Assembly: GCF_023243045.1 (NCBI RefSeq)
Contig: NZ_JALKFX010000102.1
Coordinates: 1 to 32,096 of the forward strand
Source: Frankia sp. AgB32
Lineage (GTDB): Bacteria; Actinomycetota; Actinomycetes; Frankiales; Frankiaceae
Direction: 5' to 3'
DNA length: 32,096 bases
The notes below the pieces were generated by a model. That model was not told the origin of the DNA. It did no database searches and was given only the letters and a program-made list of their open reading frames with translations. The position numbers and the translations under genes are program-made. This document shows, piece after piece, positions 1-7,353 of the stretch. The stretch's first letter is position 1. Each line of letters starts with the position of its first letter.

Positions 1-27
1 CCCGGCCGGGAGCGCGACGACGCCCAT
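1..27 (-). CDS. Possible start of a gene running off the left edge
   Basis: On the minus strand an ATG at 27-25 (or an in-frame GTG at 30-28) follows a GGAGG-like run and opens a frame reading MGVVALPAG to the window edge. Only nine codons are visible, so no product can be named. The purine-rich run is very close to the ATG, closer than an ideal ribosome-binding site. Confidence 0.2.
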
Positions 28-176
28 CACCTCCACCGAGGCCCGCGGCCCTCCCGCCGCGCGGGCCGGCGGCCCCGGCCCGGCGCCGGGCCGCGGCGGG
101 CGCCGGCGCGCAGGGTGGCCCGCCGCCGCGCACGCCACGTCACGGCGGCCTCGGCCTGCCGGTCGGGCCGGGTCAT
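27..176 (-). CDS. Possible 49-residue Arg-rich ORF coupled to the lipoprotein gene
   Basis: An ATG at 176 overlaps the TGA of the upstream lipoprotein gene (ATGA), and its own TGA overlaps the ATG at 27. The 49-residue product is almost a third arginine and matches no family I know. High GC alone can create such a frame, so the overlaps are the only support. It may equally be a non-coding spacer before the gene at the window edge. Confidence 0.2.
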   Translation of the reverse strand: MTRPDRQAEAAVTWRARRRATLRAGARRGPAPGRGRRPARREGRGPRWR

Positions 177-799
177 GCCGGCGCCGACGCGTAGCGCAGG
201 GCCGCTATCCGCCAGCCGAGCGCGGTGAGCGTGAGGTGTGCCGTCCCGTACCGGGTGGGCACGCCCGCGGCGTCGGCGACATGCCGGTCGGCGAGGTCGA
301 GCAGGCCCACGGCATTGGTCCGCAGCGTGAACGTCGCGGTGGTGACCAGACCGACCCGTGGTTGCGCGGACAGGTCGGTCACCTGGTAGACGGTGGTGTC
401 GGCGTGCAGGCCGCGCTGCGCCAGCGCGCGGGTGGTGTCGACGTCGACCGCGCAGGGCTGGCAGCCGGCCAGCGCGGTCCGCTCGGCCACGGCGGCCCGG
501 CCGTCCCGGCTGGCATCGTTGATCTCCCGGAAGTAGGCCTCGACCGTGGCGCTGGCGGCGGCCGGGGAGTCGTCCGCAGCCGGGTCCGGGGTGCTGGTGG
601 CGGCGGGGGTGGGCCCGCTGCCGGCCGCGCCAGACTGGGCGGCGGGCAGCGCGGCGCCGCCGGGCTCGCCGTCGTCCCCACCGCAGGCCGCGAGCGCGCC
701 GAGCCCCAGCAGCAGGGTGAGGCCGAGCAGCAGGGCATTGCGGCGGACATGCCCGAAGGAATCGGTGCGCGTGATGACGGCGGCGATGGTGACCCCCAA
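173..799 (-). CDS. Secreted lipoprotein, possibly DUF6318-like
   Basis: The N-terminus has positively charged residues (VRRN), a leucine-rich hydrophobic stretch and a lipobox ending LAAC, with the acylated cysteine at about residue 39. This is a type II signal peptide, so the mature protein should be anchored on the outer face of the membrane. A Gly/Ala/Pro/Asp linker follows, then a domain of about 130 residues starting near VEAYFREIN with a CQPC pair and ending in a GWRIAALRY strand. The pattern resembles small NTF2-like actinobacterial lipoproteins such as DUF6318; that assignment is inference. The start is unsure: TTG at 799 is used here, and a GTG at 838 in the same frame is an alternative. 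It is transcribed divergently from the recombinase gene. Confidence 0.7.
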   Translation of the reverse strand: MGVTIAAVITRTDSFGHVRRNALLLGLTLLLGLGALAACGGDDGEPGGAALPAAQSGAAGSGPTPAATSTPDPAADDSPAAASATVEAYFREINDASRDGRAAVAERTALAGCQPCAVDVDTTRALAQRGLHADTTVYQVTDLSAQPRVGLVTTATFTLRTNAVGLLDLADRHVADAAGVPTRYGTAHLTLTALGWRIAALRYASAPA

Positions 800-868
800 C
801 CGTGCGGCGGGACGTGACGAACCGGTGTCCGTCCGCACAGGTCGCCAGAATAGCCGCGGAATCGCTGC

Positions 869-2257
869 ATGTGGATAGGTACCCACCGAGAACGATGGGC
901 AGGACCTACTATCAGTTTGATGATGGAAGTGGCCGACGGCGACGAGTCCTTTCGGACGCGCACCCCCGCGGCCCCGCCCGCGCGGGGGGGGCCGGCGCGG
1001 CGGTCGGCACCGGCGCGTGGACGGGAGCCGGCGCGCCGGGACGGGGCCGGGCGGTTGTCGGCGGGCCAGGCCGCGGCGGCGCACGATCCCGTCGGAGCGG
1101 CGCTGCCGGGCACGCCCGGGCACGTGATCGCGCGTTATCTCCATCACCTCGAGGGTGAACGTGGGCTTGCCCACAACTCGGTTCTCGCCTACCGCCGGGA
1201 CCTGCGCCGTTACCTCGACCATCTCCGCGCGCACGGCCTGTCCTCGTTGGACGCGGTGGGTGAGGCGGAGGTTGCCGGGTTCGCGGCCGCGCTGCGCGTC
1301 GGGGACGACGCCCATCCGCCGCTCGCGGCCGCGTCGGTGGCGCGCATGCTCGTCGCGGTCCGGTCGCTGCACCGCTTCGCCGCCGACGAGGGCGACGTGA
1401 GTGAGGACGTGTCCCGGCCGGTGCGCCCCCCGGTGCCGCCGCGCCGGCTGCCCAAGGCACTCACCGTGGACCAGGTGATCGCCGTCCTCGCCGCGGCTTC
1501 CGGCCCGGCCGCGCTGGCCACCAGCGGTGGGGCGGATGGCGGTCGGGTGACGGACGGCGAGGCGGACGGCGAGGCGGACGGCGGCGGGGTGGCTGGCAGC
1601 GGGGTGGCTGGCGGCAGAGTGGTGGCGCGGGTCTCGGTTGATCCGGCTGAAGGCGCTCGCCGGCTGCGGGCCTCGGCGCTGCTGGAGCTGTTGTACGGCA
1701 CCGGCGCGCGGATCTCCGAGGCCGTCGGGCTCGACATCGACGACGTGGACCTGGACGGCGCCGCGGTCCGCCTGCACGGCAAGGGCGGCCGGGACCGCGT
1801 CGTGCCGCTGGGCCGGTGCGCCGTGACCGCGCTGACGGACTACCTGCGGGCGGCCCGCCCGGTCCTGGCGGCCCCGCGGTCCGGTGCCGCGGTCTTCCTG
1901 TCCCGCCGGGGGAACCGGCTGTCCCGGCAGAGCGCGTGGACGGTGCTGCGCACGGCCGCCGCCGTGGCCGGCGTCGATGGTGTCTCGCCGCACGTCCTGC
2001 GGCATTCCTTCGCCACCCACCTGCTCGACGGGGGAGCCGACGTGCGGGTCGTGCAGGAGCTGCTGGGCCACGCCTCGGTGAGCACGACCCAGATCTACAC
2101 ATTGGTCACGGTGGACCGGCTCCGGGAGGTGTACGCGACCTCACATCCCCGTGCGCTCGCCGCGAGCGGGCCCGCGTCCGCGGGGGAGTGGATTCCCGGC
2201 GCGCGGCCGGCGGGCGAGGAGCAGATCAACCTCGCCGCGCCGGTCCCGGGGCATTGA
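869..2257 (+). CDS. xerD: Site-specific tyrosine recombinase, XerD type
   Basis: XerC/XerD recombinases resolve chromosome dimers at dif during division. The N-terminal core-binding domain spans about residues 85-175 and the catalytic domain about 190-425. The full catalytic set is visible: R281 in GTGARISE, K305 in HGKGGRDR, H375 and R378 in HVLRH, H401 in LLGH and nucleophile Y410 in TTQIYT. At 462 residues it is far longer than the usual ~300. The excess is an N-terminal extension of about 80 residues and a Gly/Ala/Asp-rich insertion at about 217-258, between the first helix of the catalytic domain and the Arg motif. An ATG at 920 could be the true start and would remove 17 residues. There is no clear Shine-Dalgarno for either start. 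Confidence 0.88.
   Translation: MWIGTHRERWAGPTISLMMEVADGDESFRTRTPAAPPARGGPARRSAPARGREPARRDGAGRLSAGQAAAAHDPVGAALPGTPGHVIARYLHHLEGERGLAHNSVLAYRRDLRRYLDHLRAHGLSSLDAVGEAEVAGFAAALRVGDDAHPPLAAASVARMLVAVRSLHRFAADEGDVSEDVSRPVRPPVPPRRLPKALTVDQVIAVLAAASGPAALATSGGADGGRVTDGEADGEADGGGVAGSGVAGGRVVARVSVDPAEGARRLRASALLELLYGTGARISEAVGLDIDDVDLDGAAVRLHGKGGRDRVVPLGRCAVTALTDYLRAARPVLAAPRSGAAVFLSRRGNRLSRQSAWTVLRTAAAVAGVDGVSPHVLRHSFATHLLDGGADVRVVQELLGHASVSTTQIYTLVTVDRLREVYATSHPRALAASGPASAGEWIPGARPAGEEQINLAAPVPGH
1536..1620 (+). repeat. Short tandem repeats inside xerD
   Basis: The 12-mer GACGGCGAGGCG occurs twice in tandem from 1553 with a partial third copy, followed by two copies of GGGGTGGCTGGC. All units are multiples of three, so the frame is kept and they encode a low-complexity Gly/Asp/Ala loop in the recombinase. 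Confidence 0.75.
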
Positions 2258-2495
2258 GGTTTCCCCGGGCCGGCCGCTTCGGCGCGACTCCGCCGCCCCG
2301 GTCCCGGCGCCCTGTCCCGGCGCCGGGGTGTGCCATGGCTCGCTTCGGGAGCCTGGGCGCGTGCCGCTGGGCGCCCGTGGTTGTGCGTGTGCCGCCGCAG
2401 GCGCCGCCATGCCGCTGCCTGCGCGGGCGAGCCTTCGTGGGATCCCGACGTGCGTCCCGGAAGGCCTGGCGTTGCTCGTGATCAGATGGGTCAGC

Positions 2496-2714
2496 TCAGG
2501 ACGGGGTGTACGGCCCGAGGCTGGGCATCCCGTTCGACGGCGCCGAGGTCGGCACCCCGCCGACGCCACCGACGGCCTGGGTGCTGCGCTCGGCCAGTGT
2601 CTCGCCCACCTTGCGGGCGATCGCCTCCATCAGGCGCAGTGCCTGCGGCAGCGACAGGTTCAGCACCACTTCGCTGTCGTTCGTCATCGCGAAGCGAACC
2701 GACACGTCCGCCAT
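2496..2714 (-). CDS. Small conserved-looking protein of unknown function (72 aa)
   Basis: The ATG at 2714 is preceded by an AAAGAGG run at good spacing, which decides the start over longer upstream readings. The product begins MADVSVRFAM, then a strand-like stretch (SEVVLNLSLP) and an amphipathic helix (QALRLMEAIARKVGETL), with a Gly/Pro/Ser tail. There is no signal peptide, membrane segment or cysteine. I do not recognise the family. It converges on xerD and diverges from the F420-dependent reductase gene. Strong third-position GC and the ribosome-binding site support it as real. Confidence 0.6.
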   Translation of the reverse strand: MADVSVRFAMTNDSEVVLNLSLPQALRLMEAIARKVGETLAERSTQAVGGVGGVPTSAPSNGMPSLGPYTPS

Positions 2715-3167
2715 TGCTCGACCTCTTTCACCTGAATCGGAAGATCTGCTCGATGCGTGTGAAACGGAACGGTACGGCCCATCTGCGACCAATGCACGTC
2801 CGGGGTTGCCGGGGTGCCCTGGCGTCTCGCTGGGTGCGATCGGCCGCTCACCAACCGTTGCCGCCCAAGGGCTGTAACTTTCTGTCACTCGATGCGCTCC
2901 TCTGCCGGTAGCGACGGGCGCGGGATCCCCCCGACCCGCCCGCGACCCCGACCGGCCAGGCGTAAATCGGTCAAACCCGTAGCTGTCCCGTTGTTCATGC
3001 ATAGTCCCCTATTGCCGGCGACCGCCCGCGAGGGGGGTGGGTCCTTCCCGCGGCGTCGCGGCGGAGGGTGCACGATCCGGCTCCGACTGCCCGGGGCTGG
3101 CTGCGGCGGAGTACACAGCCCGTCATCGAACTGAGCATCGGGCCGCCACGTCGGGCAGGATGGCCAG
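2715..3167. other. 453-bp divergent intergenic region
   Basis: The stretch separates the divergent 72-residue protein gene and npdG and must hold both promoters. It is less GC-rich than its surroundings. GTAAC and GTCAC motifs near 2875-2888 are five bases apart rather than six, so they are not called as a GlnR box. No convincing ORF or hairpin was seen. Confidence 0.5.
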
Positions 3168-3851
3168 GTGACCTCGACGCAGCATGCACTTCCCGACGTC
3201 CCGGCGCTCACGGTCGGCATTCTCGGTGGATCCGGGCCGCAGGGCGGTGGCCTTGGACTGCGCCTCGCCGCCGCCGGCCATCTCGTCCTGATCGGCTCCC
3301 GCTCGACCGAGCGTGGCCAGGAGGCCGCGGCCAAGCTCGCCGGCCCAGGTCGGCGGATCGAGGGCGCGGACAACGAGACGGTTGCCAGGCGGGCCGACGT
3401 CATCATCATCGCCGTTCCGTGGGAGGGGCACCGGGAGACCCTCGAGTCCCTGCGCGAGCCGCTCGCCGGGAAGATCGTGATCGACTGCGTCAACCCGATG
3501 GGCTTCGACAAGGGCGGCGCGTTCGCCCTGACGGTGCCCGAGGGCAGCGCGGCGCAGCAGGCCGCGGCCGTCCTGCCCGACAGCACCGTGGTCGCCGCGT
3601 TCCACCACGTCTCCGCCGTCCTGCTGGCCGACGAGTCGGTCGAGTCGATCGACACCGACATCCTCGTGCTCGGTGACGACCGGGCCGCCACCGACCTGGT
3701 CGCGGCGCTCGCCGAGCGCATCCCCGGCATGCGCGGCATCTACGCCGGCAAACTGCGCAACGCCGGTCAGGTCGAGGCGCTGACCGCGAACCTGATCTCG
3801 ATCAACCGTCGGTACAAGGCGCACGCCGGCCTGCGCGTCACCGACGTCTGA
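3168..3851 (+). CDS. npdG: F420-dependent NADP oxidoreductase (NADPH-dependent F420 reductase)
   Basis: This cytosolic enzyme passes hydride between NADP(H) and the deazaflavin F420, supplying reduced F420 to other actinobacterial enzymes. The dinucleotide-binding loop GILGGSGPQGGGLG at residues 17-30 is the family form, and IGSRSTERG at 42-50 is the expected region for the NADP 2'-phosphate. DVIIIAVPW and KIVIDCVNPMG follow in the right order. The length of 227 residues is normal for bacterial Fno/NpdG. The GTG start at 3168 is preceded by an AGGATGG run. The metal-receptor gene follows 26 bp downstream on the same strand, so the two may be co-transcribed. Confidence 0.88.
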   Translation: MTSTQHALPDVPALTVGILGGSGPQGGGLGLRLAAAGHLVLIGSRSTERGQEAAAKLAGPGRRIEGADNETVARRADVIIIAVPWEGHRETLESLREPLAGKIVIDCVNPMGFDKGGAFALTVPEGSAAQQAAAVLPDSTVVAAFHHVSAVLLADESVESIDTDILVLGDDRAATDLVAALAERIPGMRGIYAGKLRNAGQVEALTANLISINRRYKAHAGLRVTDV

Positions 3852-3877
3852 CCGGCGCGGGGTCCTCGGCCAGGCCG

Positions 3878-4708
3878 ATGAACGTGGGCGACCGGGACGA
3901 CCTGGGGCTGGTGGTGGCCGTCCCTGCGCGGGTCGAGCGGGTCGTGTCGCTGGTGCCGAGCCTCACCGAGTCGCTCGCGCTGAGTGCGCCCGGTCTGCTG
4001 GTGGGTGCGACCGACTGGTGCACCCACCCGGCCGAGCTGTCCGTGCCCCGGGTGCGGGGCACGAAGAACCCCGACCACGCGGCCATCCTCGACCTCGCCC
4101 CCGACGTCGTCCTCGCCAACGCGGAGGAGAACCGGGAGGTGGATCTCGCCGCGCTGCGGGCGGCGGGCCTCGTGGTGTGGGTCACGGCGCCGGTCACCGT
4201 CGACGGCGCGCTCGACAGTCTCGACCGGATGCTCCGACTGGCCTGCCGGCTGCCCCGGCCCCGCTGGCTCGACGACGCCCGCCAGGCATGGTCCGACGCA
4301 CCCGCACCCGCACCCGGCGACGACCGGGCTGGCAGCGACCCGTCCGGTGAGGGTCGGCGTGGTGGCGGTCCGGGCGGAACCGGGCGTCGGCGCGGGCTGG
4401 TGCCGATCTGGCGCCGACCGTGGATGGCGGTCGGCCGGGACACCTTCACCGGCGACGTGCTGCGCCGGCTCGGGGTGGACAACGTGCTGGCCGACTCGCC
4501 CGATCGTTACCCGCGCTTCGACCCGGCCGACGTCGCGGCGCACGACCTCGTGGTGCTGCCGGACGAGCCGTACGCGTTCAGCCCGGACGACGGTCCCGAG
4601 GCGTTCTCCGCCCCCGCCGTCTGCGTGCCCGGGCGGCTGCTGACCTGGTACGGCCCGTCGCTGGTGACGGCACGGACCGAACTCGCGGCCGCGCTGGCCC
4701 GGGTCTGA
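3878..4708 (+). CDS. Helical-backbone metal receptor, BtuF-like (cobalamin/metal-binding) protein
   Basis: The protein has the periplasmic-binding-protein fold used for cobalamin and iron-siderophore capture: RVVSLVPSLTESL near residue 20, GTKNPDHAAILDLAPDVVLAN near 60-80 and a second lobe from about 165 (WRRPWMAVGRDTFTGDVLRRLG). The 276-residue product begins MNVGDRDDLGL with no signal peptide or lipobox, so it appears cytosolic. No permease or ATPase gene is adjacent. A low-complexity Pro/Gly/Arg insertion at about 140-170 separates the lobes. It sits 26 bp after npdG and converges with panB. Ligand capture for uptake is unlikely here; a storage, chaperone or sensing role is possible but unproven. 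The start could lie slightly upstream. Confidence 0.72.
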   Translation: MNVGDRDDLGLVVAVPARVERVVSLVPSLTESLALSAPGLLVGATDWCTHPAELSVPRVRGTKNPDHAAILDLAPDVVLANAEENREVDLAALRAAGLVVWVTAPVTVDGALDSLDRMLRLACRLPRPRWLDDARQAWSDAPAPAPGDDRAGSDPSGEGRRGGGPGGTGRRRGLVPIWRRPWMAVGRDTFTGDVLRRLGVDNVLADSPDRYPRFDPADVAAHDLVVLPDEPYAFSPDDGPEAFSAPAVCVPGRLLTWYGPSLVTARTELAAALARV

Positions 4709-4738
4709 CCGGGCTGGCGCCACCGCGAGTGGCCCGCC

Positions 4739-4767
4739 GACACGGCGGCCCGGCCGCCGCGGGTGTC
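4739..4767. terminator. Shared hairpin between convergent genes
   Basis: GACACGGCGGC at 4739-4749 pairs with GCCGCC at 4753-4758 and GTGTC at 4763-4767, with a short bulge. It lies between the metal-receptor gene (stop 4708) and the panB stop codon, which it overlaps by two bases. There is no T-tract, as is usual in this GC range. Confidence 0.5.
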
Positions 4768-5680
4768 AGTAGCTGTGCTCGACCGTCGGGTACTCGCCGG
4801 CGCTGCCCTCGTCCCGGTAGGCCCGGGCCGCCGCGCCGAGGTCGGCGCGCAGATCGGCGTAGCGCTTCACGAAACGGGGCGCCCGCCCGCCACTCAGCCC
4901 GGCCATGTCCTGCCAGACCAGCACCTGCGCGTCGCAGTCCACGCCCGCCCCGATCCCGACCGTGGCGATGCGCAGCCCCTTGGTCACCCGCGCGGCCAGA
5001 TCGGCGGGCACCACTTCCAGCACGACCGCGAACGCGCCGGCCGCCTCGATCGCCAGCGCGTCGGCGAGCAGGACCTCACCTGCCTCGTCCCGGCCCTGCA
5101 CGCGGTAGCCGCCGAGGGTGTGGATGCTCTGCGGCGTCAGGCCCAGATGGCCGACGACCGGGATGCCCGACTCGACCAGCGCCGCCACCGCCGGGGCGAC
5201 CCGCGCGCCGCCCTCCAGCTTCACCGCGTGCGCCCCGCCCTCCTTCAGGAACCGGATCGCGGTCGCCAACGCCTGCGCCGGCCCGGCCTGGTAGGAGCCG
5301 AACGGCAGGTCGGCGACGACCATCGCGTGCGGCGCTCCGCGGACCACCGCGCGGACCAGTGGAAGCAGCTCGTCGACCGTGACCGGCACGGTCGTGTCGT
5401 AGCCGTAGACGACGTTCGCGGCCGAATCGCCGACGAGCAGGACCGGGATCTCCGCCTCGTCGAAGACGCTCGCCGTGGTGAAGTCGTACGCGGTCAGCAT
5501 CGCCCACTTCGTACCCTGGCGTTTCGCCGCCGCCACATCTCGGACGGTGAAACGCGCGCGGCGCGGCCGGTGATCCTCGGCCGGCGCGCCGTACAGCGTC
5601 GCCGCCGGGTCCGGCGTGGCCGCCGAGCGTGGCTGGTCGAGGGCGGGGGTCTCGTGGGAACCGGTGCCTGACGAGATCAT
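4766..5680 (-). CDS. panB: 3-methyl-2-oxobutanoate hydroxymethyltransferase (ketopantoate hydroxymethyltransferase)
   Basis: PanB transfers a one-carbon unit from 5,10-methylenetetrahydrofolate to alpha-ketoisovalerate, the first committed step to pantothenate and CoA. Family signatures are in order: [14 protein letters not shown] (63-76), [12 protein letters not shown] with metal ligand D85, [10 protein letters not shown] with D124, AVKLEGG with K154 and E156, [20 protein letters not shown] (173-192) and LEVVPADLA with the catalytic glutamate E222. The 304 residues include an N-terminal extension of about 40. The ATG at 5680 has a clear AGGAG seven bases upstream, which rules out longer readings. 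It is transcribed divergently from the TetR gene. Confidence 0.95.
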   Translation of the reverse strand: MISSGTGSHETPALDQPRSAATPDPAATLYGAPAEDHRPRRARFTVRDVAAAKRQGTKWAMLTAYDFTTASVFDEAEIPVLLVGDSAANVVYGYDTTVPVTVDELLPLVRAVVRGAPHAMVVADLPFGSYQAGPAQALATAIRFLKEGGAHAVKLEGGARVAPAVAALVESGIPVVGHLGLTPQSIHTLGGYRVQGRDEAGEVLLADALAIEAAGAFAVVLEVVPADLAARVTKGLRIATVGIGAGVDCDAQVLVWQDMAGLSGGRAPRFVKRYADLRADLGAAARAYRDEGSAGEYPTVEHSY

Positions 5681-6012
5681 GAACACTCCTGAGGCGTCCG
5701 TCCGGGCGCTGGGCGTCCCGGCGTGTCGTCCATGCTGCCACCGGTCGGGCGCGCGCGCCGCGATCCCGGTGCGCCCTCCCGTGCTGGTGCCCCGGAGCCG
5801 ACATCCCAGGTCCAGCGTCCGTTGCGGCCGGCGGAATGGAACGACGCGCCATACCGCTGGCATCGCAAACGGATGCATCTGCGGCCGGGGGCACGTATGC
5901 TGATCTTGGAATGCGACAGGAACGCGCGGCGAGACCAGGTAGCGGGTGGCCGATCCATGTGGATGCTCCGGCACGGCGGCGGGACGGGCAACACGAACGA
6001 TCGGCACGGCGG
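5681..6012. other. 332-bp divergent intergenic region (panB / TetR)
   Basis: It must contain the panB promoter and that of the regulator gene. The frame of the regulator continues open upstream to 5836, but codon third positions there are A/T-rich (gaa, cga, gca, gat), so it is read as non-coding. A TATGCT hexamer at 5896-5901 could be a -10 element for the regulator; no matching -35 is visible. Confidence 0.4.
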
Positions 6013-7191
6013 GTGACGGCCTCGGACGCGGTCCCACCCCAGCCCCGGCGGCCGGCGGACCGGGTGCCCTCCGGGGTCCGCGGTTCCCGCGCCCCAGGCC
6101 GGCCCCGGGATCCCCGCTGCGACGAGGCGATTCTCGACGCCGCCCTGCACGAACTGGCCACGGCCGGGTTCACCCGGCTCTCCATGGAGGCGGTCGCCGC
6201 CGGCGCGGGGGTGGGCAAGGCGACGGTCTACCGGCGCTGGCCGACGAAGGACGCCCTGATCGTCGATGCCCTGGACACCCTGGCCGACGAGGTCGAGGCC
6301 GTGGAGACCGGCTCGCTGCGCGACGACCTGGTGGCCTGGCTCAACGACCTGCGGCGGCGCAACATCCAGTCGCTGTCCGGGCGGATCATGCCCAAGCTCG
6401 CCGCGGAGCGCACCGCCCATCCCGAGCTGTTCGCCACCTACTCCGAGCGGGTCCTCGAGCCGAGCCGGCGCTGGGCCGCGGATCTGCTGCGCCGGGGCAT
6501 GGCCAGCGGCGAACTGGCCGATGACGTCGACGTCGAGCTCGTCGTCGACATGCTTGTCGGCCCGGTCGTGTACCGGCAGTACATGAGCGGCGACCACGAG
6601 GTCAGTGGTACGCGCATCGCGCGGATCGTGGACGTCGTCCTGAGCGGCATTCGCAGTCAGCACGGCTCGTCCGTGGCTGCCGGCGGCCCACCGACGGGCA
6701 TCGCGACACCTGACAACCCGATGACCACCTCGCCGCCTGTCACCACCTCGCCGCCCGCCGTCAGCACGCCGCCCGCCGCTGCGGGCGGGACCGGCGGCCC
6801 GTCCGGCCCGGCCGGGCGCCCGTACAGCGTGGGAGGGCCGTTGCGGTTGGGCGGTCCGACCGGCGGCGGCGGTGCGTACGGCGTGGGCGGTGCGTACGGC
6901 GTGGGCGGTGCGTACGGCGTGGGCGGTGCGTACGGCGTGGGTGGGCCGCCCGCCGGCGCGGCACCAGAAGGCGACGTGGCGCATGAGGACTCGGTCCCCG
7001 GTGGCGGCGCGGGGAGCCCGCGCGGCGCCGCCAGGTCCGAGCCCGATGGCTTAGCCGGCGCGGGGTGGCACGCCGTCGGGGCGTACAGCGTGGCGCAGTT
7101 CGGCGCCCGGACCCTCAGCGGCCCTGGTATGCCGGGCCGCACCGGCGCGGGGCAGCCGCGAAGCGGTCGGGTGGCAAGCGGGCGGGGCTGA
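6013..7191 (+). CDS. TetR/AcrR family regulator with long repeat-bearing C-terminal tail
   Basis: Residues about 36-83 form the TetR DNA-binding domain: [20 protein letters not shown], then [23 protein letters not shown] with the usual helix-turn-helix spacing. A helical ligand-binding domain follows to about 212, ending [10 protein letters not shown]. Most TetR proteins stop here near 200 residues. This one carries a further 180 residues rich in Gly, Pro, Ser and Ala, including four tandem GAYGVG units. The GTG start at 6013 was chosen because codon use becomes typical only from there. The gene faces away from panB and precedes thrS by 162 bp. Its target is unknown; autoregulation or control of panB is possible. 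Confidence 0.8.
   Translation: MTASDAVPPQPRRPADRVPSGVRGSRAPGRPRDPRCDEAILDAALHELATAGFTRLSMEAVAAGAGVGKATVYRRWPTKDALIVDALDTLADEVEAVETGSLRDDLVAWLNDLRRRNIQSLSGRIMPKLAAERTAHPELFATYSERVLEPSRRWAADLLRRGMASGELADDVDVELVVDMLVGPVVYRQYMSGDHEVSGTRIARIVDVVLSGIRSQHGSSVAAGGPPTGIATPDNPMTTSPPVTTSPPAVSTPPAAAGGTGGPSGPAGRPYSVGGPLRLGGPTGGGGAYGVGGAYGVGGAYGVGGAYGVGGPPAGAAPEGDVAHEDSVPGGGAGSPRGAARSEPDGLAGAGWHAVGAYSVAQFGARTLSGPGMPGRTGAGQPRSGRVASGRG
6871..6942 (+). repeat. Four 18-bp tandem repeats encoding GAYGVG
   Basis: The unit GGTGCGTACGGCGTGGGC occurs at 6871, 6889, 6907 and 6925, perfect apart from the last base of the last copy. Near-identity at synonymous positions points to recent copy-number change. Confidence 0.95.
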
Positions 7192-7217
7192 CGCCGTCAC
7201 CCTGAGTACAAATGCGT

Positions 7218-7247
7218 TGGGGGTCCCTCTCCGCCACGGGTAGCATC
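7218..7247 (+). promoter_or_regulatory. Candidate thrS promoter
   Basis: TTGGGG at 7218-7223 and TAGCAT at 7242-7247 are separated by 18 bases, close to the housekeeping sigma pattern of actinomycetes. A start site just after this would give a leader of about 100 nt. No T-box motif was recognised in it. Confidence 0.4.
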
Positions 7248-7353
7248 GCCACCGGGCCAGGAAGGTCCGTCGTGGGGCCGCCCGCCGGGTCGGTCACCCG
7301 CCGCTGGTGGTGCGATCCCCGCGCACGCGTCTACCGCTGTCAGGAGAATCTCG

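Noticed and set aside
173-2071. 632-residue minus-strand open frame covering xerD
   Set aside because: Only its last 210 or so residues, with a lipoprotein signal, look real. The rest is the antisense of the recombinase gene and is Arg/Pro/Ala-rich as expected of a GC-rich shadow.
2335-2481. Possible 48-residue plus-strand ORF after xerD
   Set aside because: Codon bias is weak, the product is Arg/Cys-rich without pattern, and there is no ribosome-binding site.
2875-2889. GTAAC and GTCAC motifs upstream of npdG
   Set aside because: Their spacing is five bases, not the six required for a GlnR box, and no further half-sites are in phase.
5836-6012. Upstream extension of the TetR gene
   Set aside because: Third codon positions are A/T-rich, unlike the gene body; a GTG at 6013 fits the normal TetR N-terminus.
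7248-7353. T-box or other riboswitch before thrS
   Set aside because: The roughly 100-base leader is too short and no T-box core sequence or antiterminator could be recognised.
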